Positions 35,277-43,358 of a stretch of DNA of 64,000 nucleotides are shown one piece after another. Positions within the stretch are counted from its first letter, which is position 1. Every line of letters begins with the position of its first letter. The translations under genes were made by a program, and so were the position numbers. The stretch comes from Acetobacteraceae bacterium H6797 (lineage in GTDB: Bacteria; Pseudomonadota; Alphaproteobacteria; Acetobacterales; Acetobacteraceae), in assembly GCA_015223225.1 (NCBI GenBank), contig JADFCQ010000003.1, forward strand, positions 310,001 to 374,000, in the 5' to 3' direction. The notes beneath the pieces are model-generated. The model was given only the letters and a program-made list of their open reading frames with translations. It was not told where the DNA came from and did not search any database.

Positions 35277-36050
35277 GTGGAACCCGTCGAATACGCCCTG
35301 ATGGACGCGGTCGAGGACAATATGTGGTGGTATCGCGCCCTGCATGCCCGTGTCCTCGACATGCTGAGCGACCCGCTCTGGCTGGGCGCGCGGGTGCTCG
35401 ATGCCGGCTGCGGCACGGGCGGCTTCCTGCGGCGCCTGGGGATGATGGCGCCCTCGATGGCGCGGGCGGGGCTGGAATACAACGCCGCCGCCGCCGCCCG
35501 CGCGGCGTTGAAATCCGGCGCGGCGGTCACTTCGGGCAGCATCAACGCCCTGCCTTTCGCGGAGGCGAGCTTCGATGCCGTGGTCAGCCTCGACGTGCTG
35601 AGCCATCGCGCCGTCGATCCTTCCCTGGCCCTGGCGGAACTCCGGCGCGTGCTGCGGCCGGGCGGGATGCTGCTGCTCAACCTTCCGGCCTATGCATGGA
35701 TGCGCTCCACCCATGACGAGCGCGTCCATAACGACCGCCGCTTCACCGTCTCGGGCGCCCGCCGCCTGCTGCGGGGCGCTGGCTTCGCCGAGGTGCGGGG
35801 CCGCTACTGGAACGGGCTGCTCTTCCCGCTCATGGCGCTGCAGCGAAAGGTGCTGGCGCGGGGCGAGATGTCGGGCAGCGACGTGCAGCATTTCGCGCCC
35901 TGGCTCGATCGCAGCCTCCATGCCGTGACCCAGGCCGAAAGAGCCATGGCCCATGCCGGGCTGCGCCTGCCCTTCGGAGGCTCGATCCTCCTAACGGCGC
36001 GGCGCCCGGAGCATGAGGCGCTGCCCCCTCCAAGCTCCACCTCCTCCTAG
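35277..36050 (+). CDS. Class I SAM-dependent methyltransferase
   Basis: 257 residues from GTG 35277 (MEPVEYALMDAVEDNMWWY), a start that fits related sugar/lipid methyltransferases; the ATG at 35253 would add eight residues. Motif I is VLDAGCGTGGFLRRL (about 39-53), followed by GLEYN, SINALPFAEASFDAVVSLDVLSH (motif IV) and LRPGGMLLLNLPAY. The C-terminal 90 residues form an alpha/beta cap that would bind acceptor. It is upstream of a GT2/SMR pair by 23 bases, so it likely modifies an intermediate of the same polyprenyl-linked glycan. Substrate not inferable. Confidence 0.85.
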   Translation: MEPVEYALMDAVEDNMWWYRALHARVLDMLSDPLWLGARVLDAGCGTGGFLRRLGMMAPSMARAGLEYNAAAAARAALKSGAAVTSGSINALPFAEASFDAVVSLDVLSHRAVDPSLALAELRRVLRPGGMLLLNLPAYAWMRSTHDERVHNDRRFTVSGARRLLRGAGFAEVRGRYWNGLLFPLMALQRKVLARGEMSGSDVQHFAPWLDRSLHAVTQAERAMAHAGLRLPFGGSILLTARRPEHEALPPPSSTSS

Positions 36051-36073
36051 GGCCATAAGGACCCCCCCCGGCC

Positions 36074-37078
36074 ATGACGCTGCCCGCCTTCCAGCCCAAT
36101 TCGGCGCCGCCGCCGGCGGTGGGGCTCTCGATCGTCGTGCCGGTCTATCGCGGGGCGGCCACGGTGGGCCTGCTGGTGGAGGCGCTCTCGAAGCTGAGGC
36201 CGGAGGGCGGGCTCGAGATCATCCTGGTCAATGACGGCAGCCCGGACAATTCCGGCGATGTCTGCCGCGCCCTGCAGCGCAGCGCGACGGTGCCGCTGAC
36301 CTATATCGAGCATGCTCGGAATTTCGGCGAGCACAACGCGGTCATGACCGGCCTCCGCCACGCGCGCGGCGCCTATGTCATCACCATGGACGATGACCTG
36401 CAGAACCCCCCCGAGGAGGTCATCAAGCTCTACGATCACGCCCGGCTCGGCAATTTCGACGTGGTCTACACGCGCTATGCCAAGAAGGAGCACGAGGGCT
36501 GGCGCAACCTGGGCAGCTATTTCGCCAATAAGGTCGCGGATTGGCTGATCGACAAGCCGAAGGGCCTCTACCTTTCCTCCTTCCGCTGCATGAGCGCGCT
36601 CGCGGTGCGCAACGTCGCCCGCTATGCCGGCCCCTATCCCTATATCGACGGGCTGCTGATGCAGGTGACGCAGCGGCTCGACAGTATCGAGGTGAAGCAC
36701 CTCGCGCGGGCCGAGGGGCGCTCGAACTATACGATGCGCCGCCTGATCCGCCTCTGGCTGAACCTCGCTACGAATTTCTCCGTCGCCCCCCTGCGCCTCG
36801 CGGTCTTCGCCGGTGTCGCCATGGGCGTGCTGGGGCTCATCGCGGCCTGTTTCGTGGTGGCCGAGGCGCTGACACGCGGCACGCCTTCCGGCTGGGCCTC
36901 GATGATGACGGTGACGCTGCTCGTCGCCGGCGTGCAGTTCATGATCCTCGGCGTCATGGGCGAATATGTCGGCCGCGCCTTCCTCTCGGCCAATGGCAAG
37001 CCGCAGGGCGTGGTGCGCGAGGTCGTTGGGCCCGCCGCTGAGGAGAAGTCTGCCGAAGCCAGGGCCGGGGAAGGCTGA
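36074..37078 (+). CDS. GT2 glycosyltransferase, polyprenyl-phosphate sugar synthase type
   Basis: 334 residues. The GT-A domain (about 15-235) shows LSIVVPVYRGAATVGLLVEAL, IILVNDGSPDNS, the DxD-type MDDDLQNPPEEV and YTRYAKKEHEGWRN. Two C-terminal membrane segments (about 245-270 and 285-310) follow, as in ArnC, GtrB and DPMS, which transfer a sugar from a nucleotide donor to undecaprenyl phosphate on the cytoplasmic face. It shares TGATG with the SMR gene. ArnC-type length and its SMR partner (ArnE/F-like flippase) make a complete module. Confidence 0.93.
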   Translation: MTLPAFQPNSAPPPAVGLSIVVPVYRGAATVGLLVEALSKLRPEGGLEIILVNDGSPDNSGDVCRALQRSATVPLTYIEHARNFGEHNAVMTGLRHARGAYVITMDDDLQNPPEEVIKLYDHARLGNFDVVYTRYAKKEHEGWRNLGSYFANKVADWLIDKPKGLYLSSFRCMSALAVRNVARYAGPYPYIDGLLMQVTQRLDSIEVKHLARAEGRSNYTMRRLIRLWLNLATNFSVAPLRLAVFAGVAMGVLGLIAACFVVAEALTRGTPSGWASMMTVTLLVAGVQFMILGVMGEYVGRAFLSANGKPQGVVREVVGPAAEEKSAEARAGEG

Positions 37079-37416
37079 TGTTCCACTGGCTCGTCCTGGC
37101 GGCCGCGATCTGCACCTCGCTGCTCGGCCAGGTGCTGCTCAAGGCCGGGGCGACCGGCGAGGCGGCCGGCACCTTCATCCAGCAGCTCTTCCGCCCGCAG
37201 ACCATCATCGGCCTCGGCCTCTATGGCGGTGCGGCGATGCTCTACATCGTGGCACTGCGGAAAATCCCGATGAGCGTCGCGCTGCCCTGCACGGCGGCGA
37301 GCTACGTCATCATCGCCATCATCGGCTATCTCGCCTTCGGCGAGGCGCTGGGCGCGCAGAAGATCGCGGCCATCGGGCTGATCTCCCTGGGCGTGATTCT
37401 GTTGGCCGCCGCGTGA
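37078..37416 (+). CDS. SMR-family (ArnE/ArnF-like) small membrane transporter
   Basis: 112 residues and four hydrophobic helices: WLVLAAAICTSLLGQVLLKAG, TIIGLGLYGGAAMLYIVAL, MSVALPCTAASYVIIAIIGYLAFGEAL and KIAAIGLISLGVILLAAA. The family Glu of drug-SMR proteins (EmrE E14) is not in TM1, as in ArnE/F-type flippases. It would move the lipid-linked sugar made by the preceding GT2 across the inner membrane. Overlaps both neighbours by one base. Confidence 0.85.
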   Translation: MFHWLVLAAAICTSLLGQVLLKAGATGEAAGTFIQQLFRPQTIIGLGLYGGAAMLYIVALRKIPMSVALPCTAASYVIIAIIGYLAFGEALGAQKIAAIGLISLGVILLAAA

Positions 37417-38615
37417 TGGCCCTGCCGGGGCTTGCGATGCCGGGGCTCGGCCTCGCCATCAGCCTCGGCATCGCCCAGATCGTCGCCTGGGGCGTCACCT
37501 ATTATCTGCCCGCCACCCTTTCGGCCCCGATGGCCGAAGGGCTCGGCCTGCCCATCACGGTGCCCTTCACCGGCGCCGCTGTGACCTTCGTGCTCACCGC
37601 GCTGCTGGCCCCCGTGATCGGGCGTTGGATGGACCGGCACGGCGCCCGGCCGGTGCTGATGCTGAGCTGCCTCTTCATCGCGCTCGGCCTGGTGCTGCAG
37701 GGCGCCGCGCCCAATCTCGCCGTGCTGGTGCTTTCCTGGCTCGTCACCGGCATCGGCACTTCCATGGGCCTCACCCAGGCGGCGCTAACGGCCCTCGCGC
37801 AATTCGCGGGCGGCGCGGCGAAGCGGCTGATGACGGTGCTGATGTTGCTCGCGGGGCTTTCCGTCTCCGTCGCCTGGCTCGGCACGCAGGCGCTGATCGA
37901 CGCCCTCGGCTGGCGCGGCTGCTGCTTCGTCCTGGCCGCCCTGCAATGCGCCATCTGCCTGCCGATCTACGCCATGGTGCCGCGCCGCCCGAAGGAAGCC
38001 CGACAGGTGGAGGTGGGCGCGCCACGGCCGGCCCTGGCTGAGGTGCCGCGTTTCGACCGCGATCAGTTCCTGATCTCGCTCGGCTTCTCGCTGCATATGG
38101 CGGCCTCTTCGGGCATCAGCCTGCATCTCATCGCCGTGCTCGGGCATTTCGGCGCGGATGCGGCCCAGGCGGTGAAGCTCTCGGCGCTGATCGGCGTGGC
38201 GCAGGTGGGCACGCGGGTTCTCGAACTCGCCTTCGGCCGCCTGCCCGCGCTGGTCAATGCGCGCTTCGGCTGCGCGCTGGTGGTGCCCGCCATGGGGCTG
38301 GCCTATCTGGCGCCCCACGAAAGCCCAGGATGGATGCTGGGCGCCTGCATGCTGGCGCTCGGGGTCACGACGGGCATCATGTCGGTCGCCCGCGCGGCGG
38401 TGCCGCTCGAAATCTGGGGGCCGGCGCGCTACGGCACGCTGGCCGGGCGCATCAGCGCGCCGATCATGCTGCTGATGGCCACGGCACCCGCCCTCTTCGC
38501 CTTCGCCATCGAATGGCTCGGCCCGGGCGGCATGCCCGCGCTGGCGGCGGGGCTTTCGGCCATCGGCGCCCTGGCGCTTTGCGGCGTCTCGGGCAAGCCC
38601 AGGGCCGCGGGCTGA
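37416..38615 (+). CDS. MFS transporter
   Basis: 399 residues with twelve hydrophobic segments in two bundles. The loop 2-3 motif reads APVIGRWMDRHGARPVLML (D-x-x-G-x-R-P type), typical for MFS. It is coupled by TGATG to the SMR gene, but sequence does not indicate what it transports; it could be unrelated to the glycan module and simply co-transcribed. The C-terminal tail is short. Start is supported by the coupled stop. Confidence 0.88.
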   Translation: MALPGLAMPGLGLAISLGIAQIVAWGVTYYLPATLSAPMAEGLGLPITVPFTGAAVTFVLTALLAPVIGRWMDRHGARPVLMLSCLFIALGLVLQGAAPNLAVLVLSWLVTGIGTSMGLTQAALTALAQFAGGAAKRLMTVLMLLAGLSVSVAWLGTQALIDALGWRGCCFVLAALQCAICLPIYAMVPRRPKEARQVEVGAPRPALAEVPRFDRDQFLISLGFSLHMAASSGISLHLIAVLGHFGADAAQAVKLSALIGVAQVGTRVLELAFGRLPALVNARFGCALVVPAMGLAYLAPHESPGWMLGACMLALGVTTGIMSVARAAVPLEIWGPARYGTLAGRISAPIMLLMATAPALFAFAIEWLGPGGMPALAAGLSAIGALALCGVSGKPRAAG

Positions 38616-38634
38616 CCCGGCGGCCCGAAAGGCA

Positions 38635-39615
38635 TCAGTCCACGCTGGCGCCCGAGAGCTTCACCAGCTGCACCAGCCGGGCGGTCTCCGCCGGCACGAA
38701 GCGGGCGAAGCTCGCGCGATCCTCGACGGTCGAGCTGCTGCCGAGCGTCGTGAGCCGCGCGGCCAGCGTCGGGTCGGTGCTGATCTTCCGGAAGGCCTCC
38801 GAGAAGCGATCGAGAATCGGCGCCGGGGTGGCGGCCGGGGCGAAGGCGCCGCCCCAGATCATCAGATCCACCGGCACGCCCGCCTCCGCCATGGTCGGCA
38901 CATCCGGCAGCTGCGGCGCGCGGGTGGAGGAGGTGACGCCCAGCGCGCGGAGCTGGCCATCCTTCACGAGCTGCTGGGCCGTCGACATATTGTCGAAGAT
39001 GAAGTCGATGCGCCCGCCCATCAGGTCCTGCTGCGCCGGAGCGGCGCCGCGATAGGGTACATGCGTCACGTCGATCCCCGCCGCCTGGGCGAAGAGCACG
39101 GAGGAGAGATGCATGCCCGAACCGCTGCCCGCCGAACCGTAATTCAGCGCACCCGGCTTGGCCTTCGCCATGGCGACGAGATCGGCGACGGTCTTGGCCG
39201 GTGAATCCGGCCGCACCAGCAGCGCGCTCGGCACGCTGTAGAGCAGGGAGATCGGCGCGAGATCCTTCACGAAGTCGAAGGTCAGGTTCTTGTAGAGCCC
39301 GACATTGATCGCATTCACCGCCGAGCCCATCAGGATCGTGTAGCCATCGGGCGTGGCCTTGGCGACGAAATCGGCGCCCAGGCTGCCCGCGGCCCCCGCA
39401 CGGTTCTCCACCACAACGGCCTGGCCGAGTTCGCGCGAGAGTCCCTCGGAATAGAGCCGGGCCATCACGTCGATATTGCCGCCCGGCGCGAAAGGCACCA
39501 CCCAGCGGATGGGCCGCGTGGGCCAGTTGCCCTGCGCGAGCGCGGGGCGGGCGAGGGCCAGGCCCGCCAGGCCGAGGCCCAGCGCGCGGCGGCCGAAAGT
39601 GACCTTTTCGTTCAT
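38635..39615 (-). CDS. Bug/TctC-family periplasmic binding protein
   Basis: 326 residues with a signal peptide ending ALA-QG (about 28). Mature landmarks: WVVPFAPGGNIDVMARLYSEGL, VVENRAGAAGSLGADFVAKA, PDGYTILMGSAVN, HVPYRGAAPAQQDLMGGRI, and LRALGVTSS. In the first lobe GGNID differs from the GGGTD and GGAGD of the other two copies, so ligand choice again probably differs. It is ten bases downstream of the URO-D-like gene in one operon controlled by the divergent LysR gene. Confidence 0.92.
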   Translation of the reverse strand: MNEKVTFGRRALGLGLAGLALARPALAQGNWPTRPIRWVVPFAPGGNIDVMARLYSEGLSRELGQAVVVENRAGAAGSLGADFVAKATPDGYTILMGSAVNAINVGLYKNLTFDFVKDLAPISLLYSVPSALLVRPDSPAKTVADLVAMAKAKPGALNYGSAGSGSGMHLSSVLFAQAAGIDVTHVPYRGAAPAQQDLMGGRIDFIFDNMSTAQQLVKDGQLRALGVTSSTRAPQLPDVPTMAEAGVPVDLMIWGGAFAPAATPAPILDRFSEAFRKISTDPTLAARLTTLGSSSTVEDRASFARFVPAETARLVQLVKLSGASVD

Positions 39616-39625
39616 GTCCTGCTCC

Positions 39626-40618
39626 TCAGAGTTCGGCCGCGTCGCGCAGCGCCTGCAGATTTACCTGCGGCGTCGCGGCTGTCATGATCGAGCAGCCGGG
39701 GCCGAGGATGAAATTGCGCCCTTCGGTCTGGCGGATGGCATCCCGCGCCTTCATGCGGACCTCGGCCGGCGTGCCATGGGCGAGCGTCCAGGGGTCGACG
39801 CCGCCCGCCACACCCGCGCCCTTCGGCAGGCGCTTCAACCCCATGCCCGGCGAGGGATTGCCCTTGGTCTGCGACTCCCAATGGAAGCCCGCGACCGGAT
39901 AATCCGAGAGGGCGTCGAGATAGATGCCGTCCTCGCAGAGATGCAGCAGGTTGCAGGGCAGGGATTTCGCGGCCTCGATCATCATGAGGTCGAAGGGGCG
40001 GGCCAGGCTGCGGTAATGCGGCTCGGTCAGGCGATGCGCATTGGCCCATTTCGTCGAGAAATAGATGCCGTCCACGCCGCGCTTCACGATTTCCTCGATG
40101 AAGGGCACGAAGGTTTCGGTGAAGACGCCGAGCGCGTGCTTCACCGCCTCCTCATCCGCCTTGATATGCTCGGCGAGCAGGGAGCCGTTCTTGTCCAAGA
40201 GCTTGTAGGCGATGTCGAGCGGCAGGAAGACCGTCATGATGACGGGAATCTGGTCGCCGAGCTTGCGCTTGACGAGGTCGATCGCCTGGAGCTGCTCCGC
40301 CAGGGCGGGGGTGCTGAGCGGCAGCGGGCGCAGCTTGCGCCAGTCCTCGGGCGTCGAGATCGGGGTATGCAGCGTCTCATGCACGATGCCCGCATCGGTG
40401 GAGGGGCGATGGCGGAAGCCGAAACCCTCGGCATGATAGCTCGCCCGCGCATGCAGCTTGCAGAAATCCCAGTCATACCTTTGCTGGAATTCGACCATGA
40501 CGTCGGAGAAATCCTCCGCCGACATCTCGCGCAAATACCAGTGGCCCCAGGCACTCACCGGCACGCGGTCGGGGGTGCCGCCTTGCAGGGCGGCGCGCAG
40601 GCGGTCGTGACGGTTCAT
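39626..40618 (-). CDS. Uroporphyrinogen decarboxylase-like protein (URO-D family)
   Basis: 330 residues from the ATG at 40618. URO-D fold landmarks are MNRHDRLRAALQGGTPDRVPVSAWGHW, a barrel core with FLPLDIAYKLL and GVDGIYFSTKWAN, LLHLCEDGIYLDALSDYPVAGFHWES and GPGCSIMTAATPQVNLQALRDA. It lacks the HemE-specific N-terminal arginine-rich coproporphyrinogen-binding motif, so it is not HemE. The C-terminal part resembles MtaA/CmuA-type methyltransferase members, which carry a zinc site, but the Cys/His triplet cannot be fixed here. Operon with a Bug receptor; divergent from LysR. Confidence 0.8.
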   Translation of the reverse strand: MNRHDRLRAALQGGTPDRVPVSAWGHWYLREMSAEDFSDVMVEFQQRYDWDFCKLHARASYHAEGFGFRHRPSTDAGIVHETLHTPISTPEDWRKLRPLPLSTPALAEQLQAIDLVKRKLGDQIPVIMTVFLPLDIAYKLLDKNGSLLAEHIKADEEAVKHALGVFTETFVPFIEEIVKRGVDGIYFSTKWANAHRLTEPHYRSLARPFDLMMIEAAKSLPCNLLHLCEDGIYLDALSDYPVAGFHWESQTKGNPSPGMGLKRLPKGAGVAGGVDPWTLAHGTPAEVRMKARDAIRQTEGRNFILGPGCSIMTAATPQVNLQALRDAAEL

Positions 40619-40668
40619 GGGAAGGGTCTCGCGGGCAGATGGTTGCGTCTTGACGACGAGTGCCACGC

Positions 40669-40701
40669 TATCGACTTGAAACCATCACATCAAAGTCGAT
40701 A
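40669..40701. promoter_or_regulatory. Inverted-repeat operator between URO-D-like and LysR genes
   Basis: TATCGACTT (40669-40677) and AAGTCGATA (40693-40701) are perfect 9-base inverted copies, 15 bases apart. The left copy overlaps the start of the -35 and the right copy abuts the -10 of the LysR promoter, a layout suited to LysR autoregulation and control of the divergent operon. Confidence 0.65.
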
Positions 40702-40705
40702 AAAT
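40676..40705 (+). promoter_or_regulatory. Candidate sigma-70 promoter of the LysR gene
   Basis: TTGAAA (40676-40681) and TAAAAT (40700-40705) are 18 bases apart; both are close to consensus. Transcription would start near 40712, 23 bases before the ATG. On the opposite strand TTGATG and TAGCGT with 17-base spacing could serve the URO-D-like gene. Confidence 0.6.
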
Positions 40706-40734
40706 AATGGAGTCATCATATTCTGCTATAGACC

Positions 40735-41661
40735 ATGCACCGCCCGAACACGCGCCAGCTCGAGGCCTTCCGCGCCGTTCTCCTCGCCGGCGGCATGTCG
40801 GCCGGGGCGAAGCTGCTTAACATCACCCAGCCCGCCGCCAGCCGCCTGATCCGGGATCTGGAGGCGGGGCTCGGCCTCTCGCTCTTCGAGCGGCGGAACG
40901 GGCGGCTGGTCGTGACGCATGAGGGGCGGCATCTGCAAGCGGCGGTGGAGCGCCATGTCGCGACGCTGGACGAGGTGATGGAGACGGCGCGCGGCTTGCG
41001 CGCCTCCCGCGCCGGGCAATTGCGCATCGCCGCGGGCGCGAGCCTCTCGCTGCAGTTGCTGCCCGGCGTCCTGGCCGAGCTGCTTCGGAAGTTCCCGCGT
41101 GACAGCGTCAGGATCGTCAATGCCACGGCCCGCACCGTGGCCGGTCTTGTCGCGCGCGGGGAGGCCGATATCGGCTTCGCGGCCGATGTCGCTGCCGATG
41201 CCGCGGCCACGCCGGGCGTGGAGGTGACGCATCTGCCCGGGCTCGATGCCGTCTGCGCCCTGCCGTCCGGGCATCCGCTCGCCGCCCGCCGGCGCATCGC
41301 GCTGGAGGATCTCGAGGGCGAGGCTTTCGTCAGCTTCGGCGGGGATGGCGTCTTCCCGTTGCGCATCGCCTCGGCCTTCCAGGCCGCGCGGGTTACGCCG
41401 CGCATCCGCATGGTGGCGAGCAATGCCGCCATGGCCGCGCGGGCCGTGGCGCAAGGTGTCGGCGCCTCGATCCTCGATCCTTTCACGGGCGATCTGCTGG
41501 CCTCGCGCGGCATGGCGGTGCGGCTCGTCTCGCCGCGCCTGGCCTATGATCTCGCGCTTTTCCGGCCTTTCGACGTCAGCCCCACGCCGCTCGCGGAAGC
41601 CTTCGCCCAGAGCGTGGCCTCGGTGGTGGCGACGCGGGCGGGGAAAATGGCCGGGCTCTGA
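40735..41661 (+). CDS. LysR-family transcriptional regulator
   Basis: 308 residues. HTH at about 6-65 (TRQLEAFRAVLLAGGMSAGAKLLNITQPAASRLIRDLEAGLGLSLFER) and a substrate-binding domain from about 95. It diverges from the URO-D-like/Bug operon across 116 bases, which carry an inverted repeat and its own promoter. Its likely job is to activate that operon in response to a pathway intermediate. It might also affect the downstream M20 gene, 55 bases away on the same strand. Confidence 0.92.
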   Translation: MHRPNTRQLEAFRAVLLAGGMSAGAKLLNITQPAASRLIRDLEAGLGLSLFERRNGRLVVTHEGRHLQAAVERHVATLDEVMETARGLRASRAGQLRIAAGASLSLQLLPGVLAELLRKFPRDSVRIVNATARTVAGLVARGEADIGFAADVAADAAATPGVEVTHLPGLDAVCALPSGHPLAARRRIALEDLEGEAFVSFGGDGVFPLRIASAFQAARVTPRIRMVASNAAMAARAVAQGVGASILDPFTGDLLASRGMAVRLVSPRLAYDLALFRPFDVSPTPLAEAFAQSVASVVATRAGKMAGL

Positions 41662-41716
41662 TTGCCCAATCGGCCCGCTGGGTGGAAGCTGCCCCCTCAC
41701 CAGCCCGGAGAACCCG

Positions 41717-42895
41717 ATGAGCCTGCGCGACCGCCTTGACGCCCTCCACCCCGAGATGACCGCCTGGCGGCGGGATTTTCACGCCCATCCCGAACTGGGC
41801 TTCGAGGAGCACCGCACCAGCGCCAAGGTGGCCGAATTGCTCGAAAGCTGGGGCATCGAGGTGCATCGCGGCCTCGGCGGCACGGGCGTCGTGGGCGTGA
41901 TCCGAGGCCGCAAGGCCGCGACGGGCGGCAACCGCGCCATCGGGCTGCGCGCCGATATGGACGCCCTGCCCATGACCGAGGCCACCGGCCTGCCCCATGC
42001 CTCGCAGACCGCGAACCGCATGCATGCCTGCGGCCATGACGGGCACACGGCGATGCTGCTCGGCGCCGCCAAGGTCCTGGCCGAGACGCGCGATTTCGCC
42101 GGCACCGTGAACCTCATCTTCCAGCCGGCGGAAGAGGGGCTCGCGGGCGCCAAGGCCATGATGGATGACGGGCTCTTCGAGAAATTCCCCTGCGATGCCA
42201 TCTACGGCATTCACAACGAGCCGCATCTCGAACTCGGCAAGGCCTGGGTGCATGACGGCACGGCCCTGGCCGCGATCGACTATTTCTCCGTCGTCATCCG
42301 CGGCAAGTCGAGCCATGGCGCGCAGCCGCATCGCGGCATCGACACCGTCGCCGCTTCCGCCGCCGTGGTCGCGGCGCTGAATGCGCTGCCGTCGCGCCGC
42401 ATCGACGCGCTTGAATCCGCCATCGTCAGCATCGGCCAGATCCATGGCGGCACCTCGGATATCGTGATCCCCGAGACGGTCGAGTTGCGCGGCTCCGTCC
42501 GCACGCTGAAGACCTCGGTGCGCGACCAGGTGGAGCCGCTTTTCCGCGAAGCCGCCACCAATGCCGCCCAGGCCTATGGCGCCACCGCCGAGATCGAGTA
42601 TCGCCGCGCCTATCCGCCCACGATCAACACGCCCGAGGAGACCGAGCGTGCGCATCAGGGGGCGGCGGCCGTGCTGGGCGAGGCGGGGGTGGTGCGCAAC
42701 CCGCCGCCCATTCTTGCGGGCGAGGATTTCGCCTTCATGCTCGAGAAGGTGCCGGGCGCCTATATCCTCTTCGGCACGAAGGAGGAGGGGCGGCCGGTCA
42801 TCTCCGTCCATAACCCGCTCTATGATTTCAACGACAAGCTGCTGCCCATCGGCGCCTCCTATCTCGCCTCGATGGTGGAGCGCGAACTCGGCTGA
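41717..42895 (+). CDS. M20-family amidohydrolase (hippurate hydrolase-like)
   Basis: 392 residues. Metal and catalytic residues: MHACGHDGHTAMLLG (Cys105, His107, Asp108, His110), FQPAEEGLAGA (Glu pair near 141), a middle dimerisation lid (about 180-295) beginning GKSSHGAQPHRGIDTV, and a C-terminal GEDFAFMLEKVPG with a later His. These mark the M20D group of N-acyl-amino-acid amidohydrolases (hippurate, indole-acetyl-amino acid hydrolases). Substrate is an N-acylated amino acid or small peptide; which one is unknown. It has its own downstream hairpin. Confidence 0.93.
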   Translation: MSLRDRLDALHPEMTAWRRDFHAHPELGFEEHRTSAKVAELLESWGIEVHRGLGGTGVVGVIRGRKAATGGNRAIGLRADMDALPMTEATGLPHASQTANRMHACGHDGHTAMLLGAAKVLAETRDFAGTVNLIFQPAEEGLAGAKAMMDDGLFEKFPCDAIYGIHNEPHLELGKAWVHDGTALAAIDYFSVVIRGKSSHGAQPHRGIDTVAASAAVVAALNALPSRRIDALESAIVSIGQIHGGTSDIVIPETVELRGSVRTLKTSVRDQVEPLFREAATNAAQAYGATAEIEYRRAYPPTINTPEETERAHQGAAAVLGEAGVVRNPPPILAGEDFAFMLEKVPGAYILFGTKEEGRPVISVHNPLYDFNDKLLPIGASYLASMVERELG

Positions 42896-42944
42896 AACCG
42901 CCATCGGCGAGACGCATTTAAGCCCCAAAGCACGGAAAGACTAA

Positions 42945-42966
42945 GGAACGGCCCCCTGGCCGTTCC
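42945..42966 (+). terminator. M20-gene hairpin terminator
   Basis: Perfect nine-pair stem GGAACGGCC/GGCCGTTCC (42945-42953 with 42958-42966) around CCCT. No long T-run follows. Confidence 0.6.
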
Positions 42967-42987
42967 GCGTTTCCTTGGGGAGGCTCC

Positions 42988-43284
42988 ATGCGTCTCGCTT
43001 TCTTCGCCCTGGCCACGCTGGTTTCGGCCTCCGCCGGAGCAATCGCCCAGCCCTATTACCCGCCGCCGCCGGGCCCGCCGCCGCCCTATCCGCCGCCCGG
43101 CTACCATCGCGTGCCGCCGCCCCCGCCGCCTTTGCGCTGCGTGGCGCGCCTGCCGCCCATGCCGGGCTATCCGCCGCCGCCGACCGTCACCTGCCTGCCG
43201 CCTCCGGGTGCCCCGCCGGGCGTGCCCTGCGGCTGCGATGGGCCCTATGGCCCGGTGCGCGGGCACGTTCATCCCTACGGCTGA
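42988..43284 (+). CDS. Small proline-rich secreted protein
   Basis: 98 residues. GGGGAGG six bases upstream fixes ATG 42988. A signal peptide ends near AIA-QP (about 20). The mature part is almost one third proline, in runs such as PPPPGPPPPYPPPGY and PPPPPPLRC, with four Cys (C51, C69, C81, C83 by count) that could pair in the periplasm. No family recognised; such PPII-rich proteins may link the envelope or bind surfaces. Preceded by the M20 gene's terminator hairpin, so it is likely a separate unit. Confidence 0.65.
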   Translation: MRLAFFALATLVSASAGAIAQPYYPPPPGPPPPYPPPGYHRVPPPPPPLRCVARLPPMPGYPPPPTVTCLPPPGAPPGVPCGCDGPYGPVRGHVHPYG

Positions 43285-43358
43285 GACAGCCGCCGCTTCG
43301 ATAGACAGGCCAGCCCCCTTCTGATAGCCGCCGCAAGGTGAGCGAAGGGGGGCTGCGC

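Noticed and set aside
39626-40618. HemE (heme biosynthesis uroporphyrinogen decarboxylase)
   Set aside because: The HemE N-terminal arginine motif is absent and the gene is in a receptor/LysR context, not a heme cluster.
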